Below are positions 46,220 to 59,624 of a stretch of 64,000 nucleotides of DNA, piece by piece (position 1 is the stretch's first letter; every line of letters begins with the position of its first letter). Both the position numbers and the translations under genes were made by a program. This DNA comes from Thermaerobacter sp. FW80 (GTDB lineage: Bacteria; Bacillota; Sulfobacillia; Thermaerobacterales; Thermaerobacteraceae), in assembly GCF_004634385.1 (NCBI RefSeq), contig NZ_CP037895.1:781245-845244 (forward strand). Direction: 5' to 3'. The notes beneath the pieces are model-generated. The model was not told the origin of the DNA. It saw only the letters and a program-made list of their open reading frames with translations, and did not search any database.

Positions 46220-47629
46220 TCAGGGGAGGAAGCCCAGGGGCGGGACGGCGCAGCCGGGACTGGTGCAGCGCCGGACCTCGAAGTGCAGGTGGGAACCGGT
46301 GCTTTGGCCGGTGCTCCCCACGTAGCCGATCACCTGCCCCTGGGCGACGGCGTCCCCCACGTCCACCGCGATGCGGCTCATGTGGGCGTAGAAGGTGTAC
46401 AGACCGCTGTCGTGCCGGATCTGGACGGCGTAGCCGTACCCGCCGTCCCAGCCCGCACTGACCACCGTCCCGCCGTCGGCGGCGCGGACCGCCTGGCCTG
46501 TGGCGCCGTCGATGTCGATGCCGGTGTGCATCGCCCCCCACCGGGGACCGTAACCGGAGGTGATGCGCCCTCGCAGCGGCCAGATCAGCCGGCCGGTGCT
46601 GACACCCGCCACCGGCTTCGTCCCGATGACCAGGATGCGGTCCACCGGCTGGCGCGTCACCTGTTCCTCGACCTTGCGCTGCTCGACGATCCGGCTGTCC
46701 CGGCGTCGCAGGGCGTAGGTGATCTGCTTCTCGCCGTACTCGCCCTCCTGCTTGACCCGTTGCTTCCCCGCATCGAGGTTCGCGTCGTACTCGCGCCTTG
46801 TCGCGAAGGGAATCCGCTCCGTGACCGTGAGCACCTCTTCCGACTCGAAGCTGATCCAGGGCTCGGGCACGTTCAACCGCAGCTCCTGCCCCGGTTGGAG
46901 CCGCTGGGGATCCACGCCGGGGTTGGCGCCGAGGAGCTCCGCGACCGTCATCCCGTGGGCGGACGCGATGGTCCAGGGCGACTCGCCGGCGCGGACCACG
47001 TGGACCCGCTGCGCCTGCTTGCCGCCCATCAACTGGGCGAGGACGTCCACCGCGTCGCGCACCCGGTCGGCGGGCACGTCGTCCCGCTCCTCCAGGCGGA
47101 TCGACTGCTGGATGGTGACGCGGCGGACATCAAGCCTCCCGCCCTCGACGCTGGCCTCCAGCCTCCGTGCGTACCGCGCCTTCAGCTCGTCGAGGACCGA
47201 TTGGGCGGCCTCCTTGGACGGCAGCACCGCCACTTCCTGGCCGTCGACCACCAGCACGGTGGCGCGCGTCAGGAAGTCGCCCGCTGCCTGCAGCCGCTCC
47301 GCGAGCGCCTGGAGCGACAAGGTCTCGTATCGTTCATGGGTGATGATCTGTTCGAGCGCGGGTGGGTTGGCGAGGCGTACCGGGAAGCCGTACTCGCGGC
47401 TGGCGTTCCGCTCGGCGAGCGCGACGGCGTCGCCGACCGTCTCCTGGCCGGCCACGTAGCCCAGCGGCCTGCCGTCCATGACCACCCGATAGTAGGTGGA
47501 TTGGGACTGGACGTAGACGGTGGTCCCAAATAGGTAGACAACGATGGCGGCAGGGACGAGCGCAGCCCACCATCGCCGGCTCCCCGGAGGCGCATGGGAG
47601 CCGATCCACGCGAGGACTCGCTTGTACAC
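46220..47629 (-). CDS. Cell-wall M23 endopeptidase with LysM and G5 domains
   Basis: 469 residues. N-terminal transmembrane helix (WWAALVPAAIVVYLFGTTVY). A LysM domain lies at about 210-255 (VVRAGESPWTIASAHGMTVA, ELLGANPG), a G5 domain at about 260-340 (ESEEVLTVTERIPFATRREY), and a C-terminal M23 peptidase has HTGIDIDG and HLHFEVR. Cuts peptide bridges in peptidoglycan, outside the membrane. Start GTG at 47627-47629, with GGGAGG about 12 bases upstream. Confidence 0.93.
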   Translation of the reverse strand: MYKRVLAWIGSHAPPGSRRWWAALVPAAIVVYLFGTTVYVQSQSTYYRVVMDGRPLGYVAGQETVGDAVALAERNASREYGFPVRLANPPALEQIITHERYETLSLQALAERLQAAGDFLTRATVLVVDGQEVAVLPSKEAAQSVLDELKARYARRLEASVEGGRLDVRRVTIQQSIRLEERDDVPADRVRDAVDVLAQLMGGKQAQRVHVVRAGESPWTIASAHGMTVAELLGANPGVDPQRLQPGQELRLNVPEPWISFESEEVLTVTERIPFATRREYDANLDAGKQRVKQEGEYGEKQITYALRRRDSRIVEQRKVEEQVTRQPVDRILVIGTKPVAGVSTGRLIWPLRGRITSGYGPRWGAMHTGIDIDGATGQAVRAADGGTVVSAGWDGGYGYAVQIRHDSGLYTFYAHMSRIAVDVGDAVAQGQVIGYVGSTGQSTGSHLHFEVRRCTSPGCAVPPLGFLP

Positions 47630-48042
47630 CGACGGATGCTCCCTCCCCGGAGAATGCGGAACCCGTCAGAGGGAATTCGCACCGGCGGGGCGTTTTCCTG
47701 CCGCCATCGCTCGCCGGGACGAACCGGCCTCGGGCCTCCCGGCGACGGCTCGAGGCGACAGGGCGGCCGGACATGCGCTTCGACGATCGGCGACCCGCCG
47801 CCGCCACGCTGCCGGTGGCTGCCGGCACGGACCGCGCGTCGCCGCAGCGGTGCGGGGCCATGCCGCCGGCGGGTTCGTGAACTCCTACAGCCCGGGCAGG
47901 CGCGGGCGACGAGGCCGATGGTCATCTCCCGCGCCCCACCGGGGCGGACGCGCCTCTACGACCACGTGCTGGCGAGGCCGCCCGACGAGGCATTGGATCG
48001 GATGGGACGTTGGGGCGCCGGCGGGTTGCGCCGGAAGAGCAA
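47630..48042. other. Spacer with a 12-mer copy
   Basis: About 410 bases with no supportable gene. It contains the one exact intergenic copy of GGACGAACCGGC (47717-47728). Confidence 0.55.
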
Positions 48043-48078
48043 GCCGCCCTCCGCAGGGCGGGCGGAGCGGAGGGCGGC
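48043..48078 (-). terminator. Terminator of tRNA-Thr(CGT)
   Basis: 12-bp stem (48043-48054 with 48067-48078), 12-base loop, followed on the minus strand by TTGCTCTTCC, about 60 bases after the tRNA. Confidence 0.7.
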
Positions 48079-48136
48079 GACTTCGTGGGAATGCGTCAGA
48101 GGATAACGGATGGCGGACCAAAGGCGAGAGACCTTG

Positions 48137-48209
48137 AGCTGGTGGGGGGATTCGAACCCCCGGCCTGCGCATTACGAGTGCGCTGCTCTGCCTGCTGAGC
48201 TACACCAGC
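48137..48209 (-). tRNA. tRNA-Thr (CGT)
   Basis: Acceptor GCTGGTG/CACCAGC, D arm TAGCTCAGCAGGCAGAGCA, anticodon loop CTCGTAA (CGT), T loop GGTTCGAATCC. CCA not encoded. With the TGT and GGT genes near 1.3-1.7 kb, the window holds three threonine isoacceptors. Confidence 0.96.
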
Positions 48210-48327
48210 CCGCTGCTGCGACGGACCCGGCCTGCGCCGCCGAGCGCCGCGCCAACGGCCCCGTGGCCCCACGGTGGGCAGGCCGCGCCGCGGCGATGCG
48301 GCCTGCGCTGGCGCGCAGACCAAGCCC

Positions 48328-48357
48328 ATTCTAGGCCCCGCCCGAAGGCGCCGTCAA
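48328..48357 (-). promoter_or_regulatory. Promoter of tRNA-Thr(CGT)
   Basis: TTGACG, 18 bases, TAGAAT. The TAG of the -10 box is the stop codon of the upstream membrane-protein gene (48331-48333). Confidence 0.8.
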
Positions 48358-49704
48358 GCCACCGGCGTCGGTGTCCGCAGCCACGGCGGGACGGGAGCCC
48401 TGCCCCAACTCGTCGGCGCTGGTGGCGGTCCCCGGTCCGCGCGGGGGGCCCGCCGCCCGACGGTATCGCCAGCGCAACGCGAGGAAGCCCACCAGGTCAC
48501 CCAGCAGGCGACCGGCCACGTAGAGGGCGAGAGCGCCCCAGAGGGCGTACTGCAACAGGGATAGGGGATAGCCCCACAGCGGCACGCGCAAGCTGCGCCA
48601 GGACACCCATCCCGCCACCACGGGAAGGGCCAGCAGCGGGAGCAGCGCGGCCCATGCCCACGCATCCCGTCGCCGCCCCAGGCGCCAGAGCCCCGCGCGC
48701 AGGCCCACGAAGACGAGCCACGTGGTGGCCAGCAGCCACAGCACGTCGCGGCGGCGGGTCACCCAGCGGCCCCACATCCCGGCGGTGTCGACGGCGGCGA
48801 CGTGGATCTGGGCCGGCGCCCGCGCCCAACGGCGTTCACCGGCCGGGCCGAGGGCAGCGCGCTCGGACTCGGCTCCGTCGTCGCCCAGCGGCGGGGAGGG
48901 TTCGGCGGCCGGGGGTGCGCCCGCCAGATCGGCCACATACCCCCTCGGGACCGCCACGTGGACGTCCACCGGACCGAAGCCGGCCCACGCCTCCGGGTGG
49001 AGGGGCACGATCAGCTGGTGCACCGGCGCGATGTAGCGGCTGCCGTCCCAGCCCAACGGCACCCGCGGGTAGTGGAGCTGCAGGTGGTGATCCCGCTCGG
49101 GTCGCAATACCACGTCGATGGCGAGGGCCTGGGGTGCGCCCGACGACGCCATCGCCTGGGGAACCGGATAGAAGCGCCCGGTCAGGGGATCCAGCCAGCG
49201 CACCATGTCCTGGCTCTCGGCGCTGGGCTCGTCCAGCACGTCCCCGGCGGACGCGGCGCCCGCGGCTGGGCCGGGACGGTGGGCGGGTTCGCCGCCCGCC
49301 CCGTCCGGGGTGGCCACGGCGTCCCCTGGGCGGTCGGGTGCCGCGTAGAGGTCGACGGGCCGCCCGTCCCACCGCACCGCGACGTCCGGGGTGGCGAGGA
49401 CCCGCAGCGTCAGGTGCTGCGGCCGCGCCTGCCCCTCGGGGAGGCGCAGCGTGTACCGCGCGTCCAGCACCGCCGTCACGCGCGCCGGCATGAGGGCGAG
49501 GCGGGGGCGCTCGGCGTGCACCTCGACCGCCACCACCAGCCGCTGCACGGACACTGGGGCGTGGCCCGAGCCGGCGGTGGGCGCGGGGATCACGCCGCCG
49601 ACCGGGATGGCCGCCATCGCCCGTGGAAGTCCCTGGGCGGCCCCCGGTGTCGGCCAGAGGACGCCGGCAGCGACCAGGCAGAGCACCACCACGACCCTCG
49701 CCAC
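48331..49704 (-). CDS. Membrane protein with exported N-terminal domain, unknown function
   Basis: No family recognised. 457 residues from the GTG at 49702-49704. Signal peptide VVVVLCLVAAGVLWPTPGAA. A beta-rich region of ~290 residues follows (VEVHAERPRLALMPARVTAV, then HHLQLHYPRVPLGWDGSRYI). Four hydrophobic helices lie near the C-terminus (VLWLLATTWLVFVGL; AALLPLLALPVVAGWV; YPLSLLQYALWGALALYVAG; LLGDLVGFLALRW). A cell-surface sensor or assembly role is possible but unproven. Its stop codon is part of the tRNA-Thr(CGT) promoter. Confidence 0.6.
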   Translation of the reverse strand: MARVVVVLCLVAAGVLWPTPGAAQGLPRAMAAIPVGGVIPAPTAGSGHAPVSVQRLVVAVEVHAERPRLALMPARVTAVLDARYTLRLPEGQARPQHLTLRVLATPDVAVRWDGRPVDLYAAPDRPGDAVATPDGAGGEPAHRPGPAAGAASAGDVLDEPSAESQDMVRWLDPLTGRFYPVPQAMASSGAPQALAIDVVLRPERDHHLQLHYPRVPLGWDGSRYIAPVHQLIVPLHPEAWAGFGPVDVHVAVPRGYVADLAGAPPAAEPSPPLGDDGAESERAALGPAGERRWARAPAQIHVAAVDTAGMWGRWVTRRRDVLWLLATTWLVFVGLRAGLWRLGRRRDAWAWAALLPLLALPVVAGWVSWRSLRVPLWGYPLSLLQYALWGALALYVAGRLLGDLVGFLALRWRYRRAAGPPRGPGTATSADELGQGSRPAVAADTDAGGLTAPSGGA

Positions 49705-50184
49705 GGACCGTCCCTCTCCCGTCCGCCCTCCGGCGGCGGACCACCGGGTCGTCGTCGCCCAGCGTGGCGGCCCCAGGCTCCAGCGATCCGGCCGGTGCGA
49801 CCCGATACGCCAGCGGACACCGCCGCCCTGGTGGTCCACGGCCCGCCCCCGCCCTGGCCGCTCCCGCGCCGGCGCGGAACCGGCCGCGCGCGGCTTCGGG
49901 CGATTCCCATGCGCTGCCGCGTTGCGGGTTACGCCGGCCTGCCGTCGGTCGCCCGGCCCGGCCTGGCGCGATCCCGGGCTGTGGGGCCCGCCGTCGCCCT
50001 CGCTTCGCCGGTTCCGGCCACAGGCCCCGTGGCCCCGCCGCGTTGGCGGGCCTTCGCCGCCGGCGGTCGCGGTTCCTGCCCCCCGCCGCCGACGGTCCCC
50101 TGCCCCGGGGGCTGGGGGCGCTCGATTTGGGCGCTCCCGGTTGATCCCGCCGGGGCCGCCACGGCGCGCCGCCCGGAAAAGCAG
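49705..50184. other. Gene-free spacer
   Basis: About 480 bases between the tRNA-Asp terminator and the membrane-protein gene. No gene, promoter or strong repeat was recognised; GC-rich shadow frames only. Confidence 0.5.
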
Positions 50185-50213
50185 CGAGCCCGGGTTCCCG
50201 CCACCCGGGCTCG
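50185..50213 (-). terminator. Intrinsic terminator of tRNA-Asp
   Basis: CGAGCCCGGGT pairs with ACCCGGGCTCG (11 bp, 7-base loop), followed on the minus strand by CTGCTTTTCC. Confidence 0.82.
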
Positions 50214-50266
50214 AAGGCGGTCGCATCGTGACCGAAACCAGCGCACCACGGCCAATTCAGCTGTCG

Positions 50267-50342
50267 TGGCGGAGGCGACGGGGATCGAACCCGCGATCTC
50301 CGGCGTGACAGGCCGGTGTGTTAACCACTACACCACGCCTCC
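50267..50342 (-). tRNA. tRNA-Asp (GTC)
   Basis: Acceptor GGAGGCG/CGCCTCC, anticodon loop CTGTCAC (GTC), T loop GGTTCGATCCC. Discriminator G and an encoded CCA (50267-50269). Confidence 0.97.
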
Positions 50343-50378
50343 AACCGTCGCGTTCCGGCGGGGCCGGACGCGCTGGTC

Positions 50379-53108
<2,730 letters not shown>

Positions 53109-53112
53109 GGCT

Positions 53113-53562
53113 TCACGCCTCCGGGCGCACCGTCACCGTGATGCGGCACGTCACCTCGGGGTGCAGGCGCAGCGCCACCCCATAGGAGCCCACCTGGCGC
53201 AAGGGCTCGGGCAGCTCGACCCGTTTCCGGTCGACCTTGACCCCGAAGGCGCGCTGCAGCGCCTCGGCCACGTCCTGGCTGGTGACGGAGCCGAACAGGC
53301 GGCCGTTCTCGCCGGCCCGCGCCCGCACCTCGACGGTCTGGCCCTCGAGGCGCTGCGCCACGGCGCGGGCCTGCGCCAGCTCCTGCTGAGCGCGGCGCTG
53401 GCGGGCCGCCTCCTGTTGCTGGAGCTGGCGGAGCACCGCGGCCGTGGCCTCCCGGGCCAGGCCGCGGGGAAGCAGGAAGTTGCGGGCGTATCCGTCGGCG
53501 ACCTCCTTGACCTCCCCCTTGCGGCCCAGGCCCTTGACGTCCTGCAAGAGCACGACCTTCAC
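53113..53562 (-). CDS. rplI: 50S ribosomal protein L9
   Basis: 149 residues, family length. N-terminal rRNA-binding domain [20 protein letters not shown], then [16 protein letters not shown], a long central helix rich in Gln/Ala/Arg, and a C-terminal domain ([14 protein letters not shown]). The gdpP (yybT) and yybS genes, often upstream in Firmicutes, are absent; a MazG-like gene precedes instead. Confidence 0.97.
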   Translation of the reverse strand: MKVVLLQDVKGLGRKGEVKEVADGYARNFLLPRGLAREATAAVLRQLQQQEAARQRRAQQELAQARAVAQRLEGQTVEVRARAGENGRLFGSVTSQDVAEALQRAFGVKVDRKRVELPEPLRQVGSYGVALRLHPEVTCRITVTVRPEA

Positions 53563-53590
53563 GGCCCATCTCCTCCTCCCGCCGCGGCGC

Positions 53591-53923
53591 CTATGCCCCC
53601 GCCGCCGGTCGGGTGCGCCGCTCCAGGTGCTGGCGGATGGCGCTCAGATCGCCGAAGCGCTCTTCCAGGTAGTGGCCGGAGAGCGCCTCGGCCGCCAGAC
53701 GACGCACCACCTCGGCCTCCAGGCGCTCCACGGGGATGCCGGAACGCCGGGCCAGGGCGTAGACGGTGATCTGGAGCGCGGCCAGCGCCTCCAGCAGCCG
53801 GGCCGGATCCCGCTGGAGTCCCGCCCGCAAGACCGCGCCGGCTCCGCTGACCAGCTCGGCCTTGAGCCAGTCCAGGACCTGAAGGCTCTCCGTGATGTCC
53901 AGGCCCGGTACGGGATCGTCCAC
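53591..53923 (-). CDS. MazG-like family protein
   Basis: 110 residues from the GTG at 53921-53923 (AAGGAG 8 bases upstream). All-helical: [40 protein letters not shown] and [20 protein letters not shown]. Small proteins like this lie between rpsR and rplI in clostridia and are annotated MazG-like, but the EExxE metal motif of active MazG pyrophosphatases is not obvious. Function unknown. Confidence 0.78.
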   Translation of the reverse strand: MDDPVPGLDITESLQVLDWLKAELVSGAGAVLRAGLQRDPARLLEALAALQITVYALARRSGIPVERLEAEVVRRLAAEALSGHYLEERFGDLSAIRQHLERRTRPAAGA

Positions 53924-54079
53924 GGCGCCGGCTCCTTCCTTGCGCGCCGCCCCTCCAGCGGCCGGTGCGGACCCGCCCGCGAGGGGGGCACGGCGCGGCC
54001 CCACGGCCAGACGTTCTCCAGGACGGGCGGCCTTCCCTCCGGCACGGCCCACCTCGCCAGGGCCGCGCCGGGGACGCGC

Positions 54080-54104
54080 AAGGCCCGCCGCAGCGGCGGG
54101 CCTT
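54080..54104 (-). terminator. 11-bp hairpin after rpsR
   Basis: AAGGCCCGCCG pairs with CGGCGGGCCTT around CAG, 91 bases after the rpsR stop. Little T afterwards; partial terminator between the rpsF-ssb-rpsR and MazG-rplI-dnaB groups. Confidence 0.6.
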
Positions 54105-54194
54105 CAGCAGCCACCGGAAGCGCGGTCGTCCTCGCGCCGCCCCGGCGGATGCGTCGCGCCGTCCACGAACGGGGTAGGCTTCCCCGTCCCGGTC

Positions 54195-54422
54195 TCAGTC
54201 GATGGTGAACGGCAGCAGGGCCATGATCCGCGCCCGCTTGATGGCACGGGTCAGCTGGCGCTGGTGACGCGCGCAGTTGCCGGTGATGCGGCGCGGGAGG
54301 ATCTTGCCCCGCTCCGTCAGGAACTTGCGCAGGCGGCCGCTGTCCTTGTAGTCCACCACCGCGATGCGGTTGACGCAGAACTCGCAGACCTTGCGGCGCT
54401 TGCGCCGATCACGGCGCCCCAT
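54195..54422 (-). CDS. rpsR: 30S ribosomal protein S18
   Basis: 75 residues from the ATG at 54420-54422 (an in-frame TTG 12 bases upstream abuts GGAGG). Zinc-type form with CEFC and NCARHQR, then [20 protein letters not shown] and RIMALLPF. Binds S6 on the platform. Third gene of rpsF-ssb-rpsR. Confidence 0.96.
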   Translation of the reverse strand: MGRRDRRKRRKVCEFCVNRIAVVDYKDSGRLRKFLTERGKILPRRITGNCARHQRQLTRAIKRARIMALLPFTID

Positions 54423-54444
54423 GTCGCGTCGCAACCTCCTCGGC

Positions 54445-54864
54445 TCAGAAGGGGATGTCGTCGTCGGGCAAGCCGGTCACGTCCCCGAAGTCGGCCAGCT
54501 CTTCCCCCGCCTGGGTGTCGGCTGTCGTCCCGCGGTCGGCCCCGGGCGCCCGGTCCAGGAACCGGACGTCGTCGGCCACCACCTCCGCGACGCGGCGGCG
54601 CTGCCCGTCTTGGGTCTCATAGGAGCGCACCTGGAGGCGGCCCCGCACCGCCACCAGCCGCCCCTTGCTGAGGTGGTTGGCGCACGTCTCCGCCAGCTTC
54701 CGCCAGACGACGACGTCGATGAAGTCGGCCTCCCGCTCACCCTGCTGGTTGGTGAAGGGGCGATCCACGGCCAGGGTGAAGCCGCCGACGGCCACGCCGC
54801 TGGGCGTGTAGCGCAGCTCCGGATCGCGCACCAGCCGGCCGATCAACACGACCACGTTCAACAC
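54445..54864 (-). CDS. ssb: Single-stranded DNA-binding protein
   Basis: 139 residues. OB fold: [48 protein letters not shown], then [16 protein letters not shown]. Disordered tail and the acidic tip DDDIPF that recruits partner proteins. GTG at 54862-54864 has GGGAGGGGG 8 bases upstream; the next codon is TTG. Confidence 0.97.
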   Translation of the reverse strand: MLNVVVLIGRLVRDPELRYTPSGVAVGGFTLAVDRPFTNQQGEREADFIDVVVWRKLAETCANHLSKGRLVAVRGRLQVRSYETQDGQRRRVAEVVADDVRFLDRAPGADRGTTADTQAGEELADFGDVTGLPDDDIPF

Positions 54865-54968
54865 CGGTGGGACCCCCTCCCGGGTCGCAGCCCGCGGGTG
54901 GACCGCCCGGCGGGTCGGCCGCGCCCCGCCCCACGGCTGCAAGCCGGACCAGCCTGCTCGGGCGCCCG

Positions 54969-55262
54969 TCAGGCCACCTTCTCCCGCAGGATGATCATGT
55001 GGCGGATGATGCCGTCGGTCAGGCGGATCACCCGCTCCAGCTCCTGGGTGACGCCGGGCGGGGCCTGGAAGCGCACCACGGTGTAGTGCCCCTCCTGGTA
55101 GCCGGCGATCTCGTAGGCCAGGCGGCGGCGCCCCCACACGTCGACCTGCTCCACGGCCCCGCCGCCGTCGGCGACGACCTTCTGCAGTCGGTCGAGGATC
55201 GCCTTCTGGGCGTCGTCGTCCAGATCCGGGCGGGTGATGTACATCATCTCGTAGGCGCGCAC
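54969..55262 (-). CDS. rpsF: 30S ribosomal protein S6
   Basis: 97 residues. [51 protein letters not shown] and [17 protein letters not shown] are S6 signatures. First gene of the rpsF-ssb-rpsR unit, with its promoter at 55380-55408. Confidence 0.97.
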   Translation of the reverse strand: MRAYEMMYITRPDLDDDAQKAILDRLQKVVADGGGAVEQVDVWGRRRLAYEIAGYQEGHYTVVRFQAPPGVTQELERVIRLTDGIIRHMIILREKVA

Positions 55263-55379
55263 GGCGGCACCTCCTTCCTCTGGGCGTGCGGCCCCCGCCA
55301 GGGCGCCCGGGCGGGCGCCGGCGGGAGCAGGAAGGCAACGAGACGGGACGACCCGGCCGTTCGCCGGGCCACACGCCCT

Positions 55380-55408
55380 ACCTTAACGCCGGGGGTGGCG
55401 GGTGTCAA
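55380..55408 (-). promoter_or_regulatory. Promoter of rpsF-ssb-rpsR
   Basis: Perfect TTGACA, 17 bases, TAAGGT; the -10 is weak. Leader of about 110 bases, long enough for S6:S18 autoregulation, though that motif was not identified. Confidence 0.6.
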
Positions 55409-55494
55409 CGCAAGGGCCGACGACGCCCCCCTATTTCCCGGGCAATGGACCGGTGTTGACCCGGCGATGGCCGGGCTGGTTCGGATGTCGGCCG

Positions 55495-55743
55495 TCACGG
55501 CTGGGATGGCGCGTCGGACCCCGTGCCGTCGGTACCGGCCGGCGGACGGTTCGGGCCGCCCAACACCTGGCGCACCGCACGCTCGAACTTGCGTCGCGGC
55601 ATGAGGACCAGGTGGCCGCATCCCAGGCAGCGGATGCGAAAGTCCATGCCCACCCGCAGGACCTCCCAGCGGTCGGATCCACACGGGTGGGTCTTGCGCA
55701 TGCGGACGATGTCGCCCAGGTAGAACTTCTTGGGACCGCTCAC
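55495..55743 (-). CDS. DUF951 family protein
   Basis: 82 residues. YLGDIVRMRKTHPCGSDRWE, VLRVGMDFRIRCLGCGHLVL and PRRKFERAVRQV match the small DUF951 proteins found beside rpsF in Firmicutes. Cysteines in HPCGS and CLGCG suggest a metal site. GTG start at 55741-55743, five bases after the CvpA gene. Confidence 0.9.
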   Translation of the reverse strand: MSGPKKFYLGDIVRMRKTHPCGSDRWEVLRVGMDFRIRCLGCGHLVLMPRRKFERAVRQVLGGPNRPPAGTDGTGSDAPSQP

Positions 55744-55747
55744 GGCG

Positions 55748-56527
55748 TCACCCCGCCCCCTCCCATGACGAGCCGGCGGCCGCGGTCAGGCGTGACCACA
55801 GCGCTTGCCAGCCCGCGACCAACCAGGTTGCGAGCCGCGCCTGCTCCAGCGCGTCCCACCCGGAGGCGCCGAACGGGGTCGGTACGTGCCCTCGCAGCTG
55901 GTGCACCAGCACCAGCACCCCGCCCGCCACGATGGCGCCCTCGCAGCCGCCGAGCAGGAGGCCCAGCCATCGCTCCCACGGCGTCCGCCGGAGGGCGGGG
56001 AGCGAAGCTACAATGCGTCGCGCCACGGCGCCCAGGACGAGGCCGAGGGCCAGCGGGACGGCGTAGAGGCAGAGGTCGGCGATCACCGCGCCCGCCAGCG
56101 CCGTCGCCAGGAGCTCTCCCACCGTGGCCCCCGGGGGGATGGTGCGCGCCGCCTCCCGGACCAGCCGCCCCCATCCGTCCTCGACCGACGGGGCTCCGGC
56201 GCCGCGGGCGAGGAGGTCCAGCGCCCTTAGCAGGGTGGCCGGCTGCACCGGCGCCCGCAGCAGGTCGGCCGGTAGCCACGCGGCGAGCCACGGCTCGACG
56301 AGCCGGGCGAGTCCCGTCACCAGGCCGCGGGCCGCTGCCCAGGCGATGACGTCGTCCGCGCGACCGGCCAGCCACGCGGCGGAGGCGACCATGGCCGCCA
56401 AGCCGGCCAGCGTCGCCAGGCCGCCGCGGCGCGCACCGCGCCATGCAGAGGCGAGCAGGACCGCGACCAGCGCGCCATCGACCACCCAGGATCCCGGCGG
56501 CGTGGCGACAGGGGATCGACCCTCCAT
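55748..56527 (-). CDS. CvpA-like membrane protein
   Basis: 259 residues. At least four hydrophobic segments (VVDGALVAVLLASAWRGARR; AMVASAAWLAGRAD; AVPLALGLVLGAVARRIVA; LLLGGCEGAIVAGGVLVLVH), with the layout of CvpA/YyaD-like proteins and the gene position to match. Divergent sequence; the assignment rests on topology and context. ATG at 56525-56527. Confidence 0.72.
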   Translation of the reverse strand: MEGRSPVATPPGSWVVDGALVAVLLASAWRGARRGGLATLAGLAAMVASAAWLAGRADDVIAWAAARGLVTGLARLVEPWLAAWLPADLLRAPVQPATLLRALDLLARGAGAPSVEDGWGRLVREAARTIPPGATVGELLATALAGAVIADLCLYAVPLALGLVLGAVARRIVASLPALRRTPWERWLGLLLGGCEGAIVAGGVLVLVHQLRGHVPTPFGASGWDALEQARLATWLVAGWQALWSRLTAAAGSSWEGAG

Positions 56528-56577
56528 GCCGTCGCCCTTCCCTTCCGCCCCGCCACGGCGGACGCGTCCCCGCGGCA

Positions 56578-57287
<710 letters not shown>

Positions 57288-57288
<1 letters not shown>

Positions 57289-58118
57289 CAGACCGCCTCC
57301 TCGCCCAGGTATGCGGCGATGACGGCCGGGTTGCGGCGGACCTCGTCGGGCGTGCCCTCGGCGATGGTCCGCCCGTGGTCGAGGACGACGACCCGTTCGC
57401 AGACGGTCATCACCACGTCCATGTGGTGCTCGATGAGCAGGGTGGTCAGGCCGAACCGCCGGTGCACGTCCTCGATCAGGTCCCGGAGCTCGCGGGACTC
57501 GCTGGGGTTCATGCCGGCCGCCGGTTCGTCCAGCAGCAGGACGCGGGGCCCCGTGGCCAGGGCCCGGGCGATCTCCAGGCGGCGCTGCTCGCCGTACGGC
57601 AGATTGCGAGCCAGCTCCCCCGCCCGGTGGCTGAGCCGGAGGGTCTCCAGCAGCTCCAGGGCGCGGCGGGTCACCGCTTGCTCCTCCGCGTGGAACCCGC
57701 GGGTGCGCAGGATCGCGGACAGCACCCCCGTGCGGGTTCGCGCGTGGAAGGCGGTGCGCACGTTGTCCAGCACGGTCATGTTGGCAAATAGACGGATGTT
57801 CTGGAACGTGCGCGCGATCCCCAGCTGGGTGATGCGGTGGGGACGCATGCCGACGATGGAGCGGTGGAACAGGCGGACATCCCCCGCCGTGGGCCGATAG
57901 ATCCCGGTGATCAGGTTGAAGACCGTGGTCTTCCCCGCGCCATTCGGACCGATCAGCCCCACCAGCTCCCCCTGCCGGAGGGTGAGGTTGAAGTCCGCCA
58001 GCGCCACCAGGCCGCCGAAGCGGATGGTGAGCCCCGCACACTCCAGGACCACGGGCAGGGCCTCGGCGGCCGCGCTGGTCGAACCCTGGTTCGTGGCGCC
58101 GATGGCCGGCCTCTCCAT
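57288..58118 (-). CDS. livG: Branched-chain amino acid ABC transporter ATPase LivG
   Basis: 276 residues. Walker [17 protein letters not shown], LivG-type [20 protein letters not shown], signature region [20 protein letters not shown] (LPYG replaces LSGG, as is common in LivG), Walker [14 protein letters not shown] ~20-residue disordered extension precedes the domain. Overlaps livM and livF by one base each. Confidence 0.96.
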
Positions 58119-59206
58119 CAGGCCGCTCCCCCCCTCGGGACGCCGGGGCGGCGGGCGGCGCCATAGAGCGCCCGCCCCACGCGGCCGATCTGCTCCCACG
58201 TCAGCTCGACGCCGCCGAACAGTCCCCGGGGGCGCACCAGCATGGTGAGGATGAGGAGCAGCGAGAACAGCACCATGCGCACCGCCGGCGGGTCGATGGT
58301 GGCGGGCAGGTGCAGGGCCTGCATCCAGTTGGGCAGGGCCTGGTTGACGTAGGTGAAGAACAGGGCGGCGGCCACCGCCCCGGTGGTGCTCCCCATGCCC
58401 CCGATGACGACGATCACCAGGATGAACACCGAGTTCATGAAGCCCGCCAGGGCCGGGTTGAGGTACAGGTACTGGTGGGCGTGCAGGCCGCCGGCGATCC
58501 CCGCCAAGGCGGCGCCGATGGTGAAGGCCAAGACCTTGTAGCGGGTGGTCGGGATGCCCATCGCCTCGGCGGCCACCTCGTCGTCCCGGATGGCGATGCA
58601 GGCGCGGCCGTGGGTGGAGTGGACGAAGTGCCACACCACCTTGATCGCCAGCACGGCCAGCGCGTAGGTCCAGGCAAAGGTGGTGTGGCGCGGGATGCCG
58701 ATCAGGCCCTGGGCGCCGCCGACTTCGATCACGCGGGAGCCGACGGGCACCTCGTCGATCAGGGACAGCAGCACGCTGATGATCTCCCCGAAGCCGAGGG
58801 TGGCGATGGCCAGGTAGTCGCCCCGCAGGCGCAGGCTCGGGATGCCGACCAGCAAGCCGGCGATGCCCCCGGCCAAGCCGCCGGCCGCCAGCGCCACGGG
58901 GAAGGGGATGTCGAAGAACTTGGTCAGGATCGCCGCGGCGTAGCCCCCCACCGCCATGAACCCCGCGTGGCCGATGGACAGCTGGCCGGTGTAGCCGAGG
59001 ATGAGGTTGAGTCCCACGGCCATGATCACGTAGATGCCCGCCTGGATCAGGACCACCTGCAGGTAACGGTTCCCCGCCGCCCAGGTGAGCAACAGCTGGT
59101 ACAGGCCGACGATGACCACCAGCTGCAGCAGCCACCGGCCGACGACCACGGGCCAGGGCGTCGTCCGCAGGGTTGCCGCCGCGGTTGCCGGTGCCAACTC
59201 GCTCAC
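58118..59206 (-). CDS. livM: Branched-chain amino acid ABC transporter permease LivM
   Basis: 362 residues with about nine to ten membrane helices. Family motif region [20 protein letters not shown] and EAA-like loop [23 protein letters not shown] at 59204-59206 preceded by AAAGGAGGTC, the best Shine-Dalgarno in the operon, which fits its position after a 418-base spacer. Confidence 0.96.
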   Translation of the reverse strand: MSELAPATAAATLRTTPWPVVVGRWLLQLVVIVGLYQLLLTWAAGNRYLQVVLIQAGIYVIMAVGLNLILGYTGQLSIGHAGFMAVGGYAAAILTKFFDIPFPVALAAGGLAGGIAGLLVGIPSLRLRGDYLAIATLGFGEIISVLLSLIDEVPVGSRVIEVGGAQGLIGIPRHTTFAWTYALAVLAIKVVWHFVHSTHGRACIAIRDDEVAAEAMGIPTTRYKVLAFTIGAALAGIAGGLHAHQYLYLNPALAGFMNSVFILVIVVIGGMGSTTGAVAAALFFTYVNQALPNWMQALHLPATIDPPAVRMVLFSLLLILTMLVRPRGLFGGVELTWEQIGRVGRALYGAARRPGVPRGGAA

Positions 59207-59624
59207 CGCTTGACCTCCTTTGGGTCCGTGTCCCTCGCGCCCGCCGCGACGCCGTACGGGATGGGCCGCTCCGCGCCGCCGTGGCGCGGGCCCGACGCTC
59301 CCCGGCGCCGCACCCCGGCTCGCAGGTCCCGCCCCCCGGGGCCGCGACCCGACGGTCCGCCGCGCGCGGTCCGCAGCGCCCCTCCCGGGTCGGACGTCCG
59401 CCGGCGGCGACGCGACGGGCCGACGGACCGCACCGTCGCGGGGTCGGACGGGCGCCCGGCCTTGACGCCAACGGGCCGTGCCGATCCGAGGTCCGGAAGC
59501 CACCGCCGCGATCCCGACGCCACCACGACATCGTCGGCGGCGCCGCGGTCCACCTCCGGACCGGCGGCCGGGGCCCATCCCGGAGCCCCCTTGCAGCGCC
59601 GCCCGCCACGGTGGGCACACGGCG
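59207..59624. other. Long spacer inside the liv operon
   Basis: 418 bases between livH and livM. No gene, promoter or hairpin was recognised; composition matches other repeat-poor spacers here. Confidence 0.5.

Noticed and set aside
57530-57541. 12-mer copies in the liv ATPases as independent evidence of a DNA signal
   Set aside because: They encode the Walker B LLLDEP motif, so protein constraint explains them; the exact copy is listed but not counted as support.
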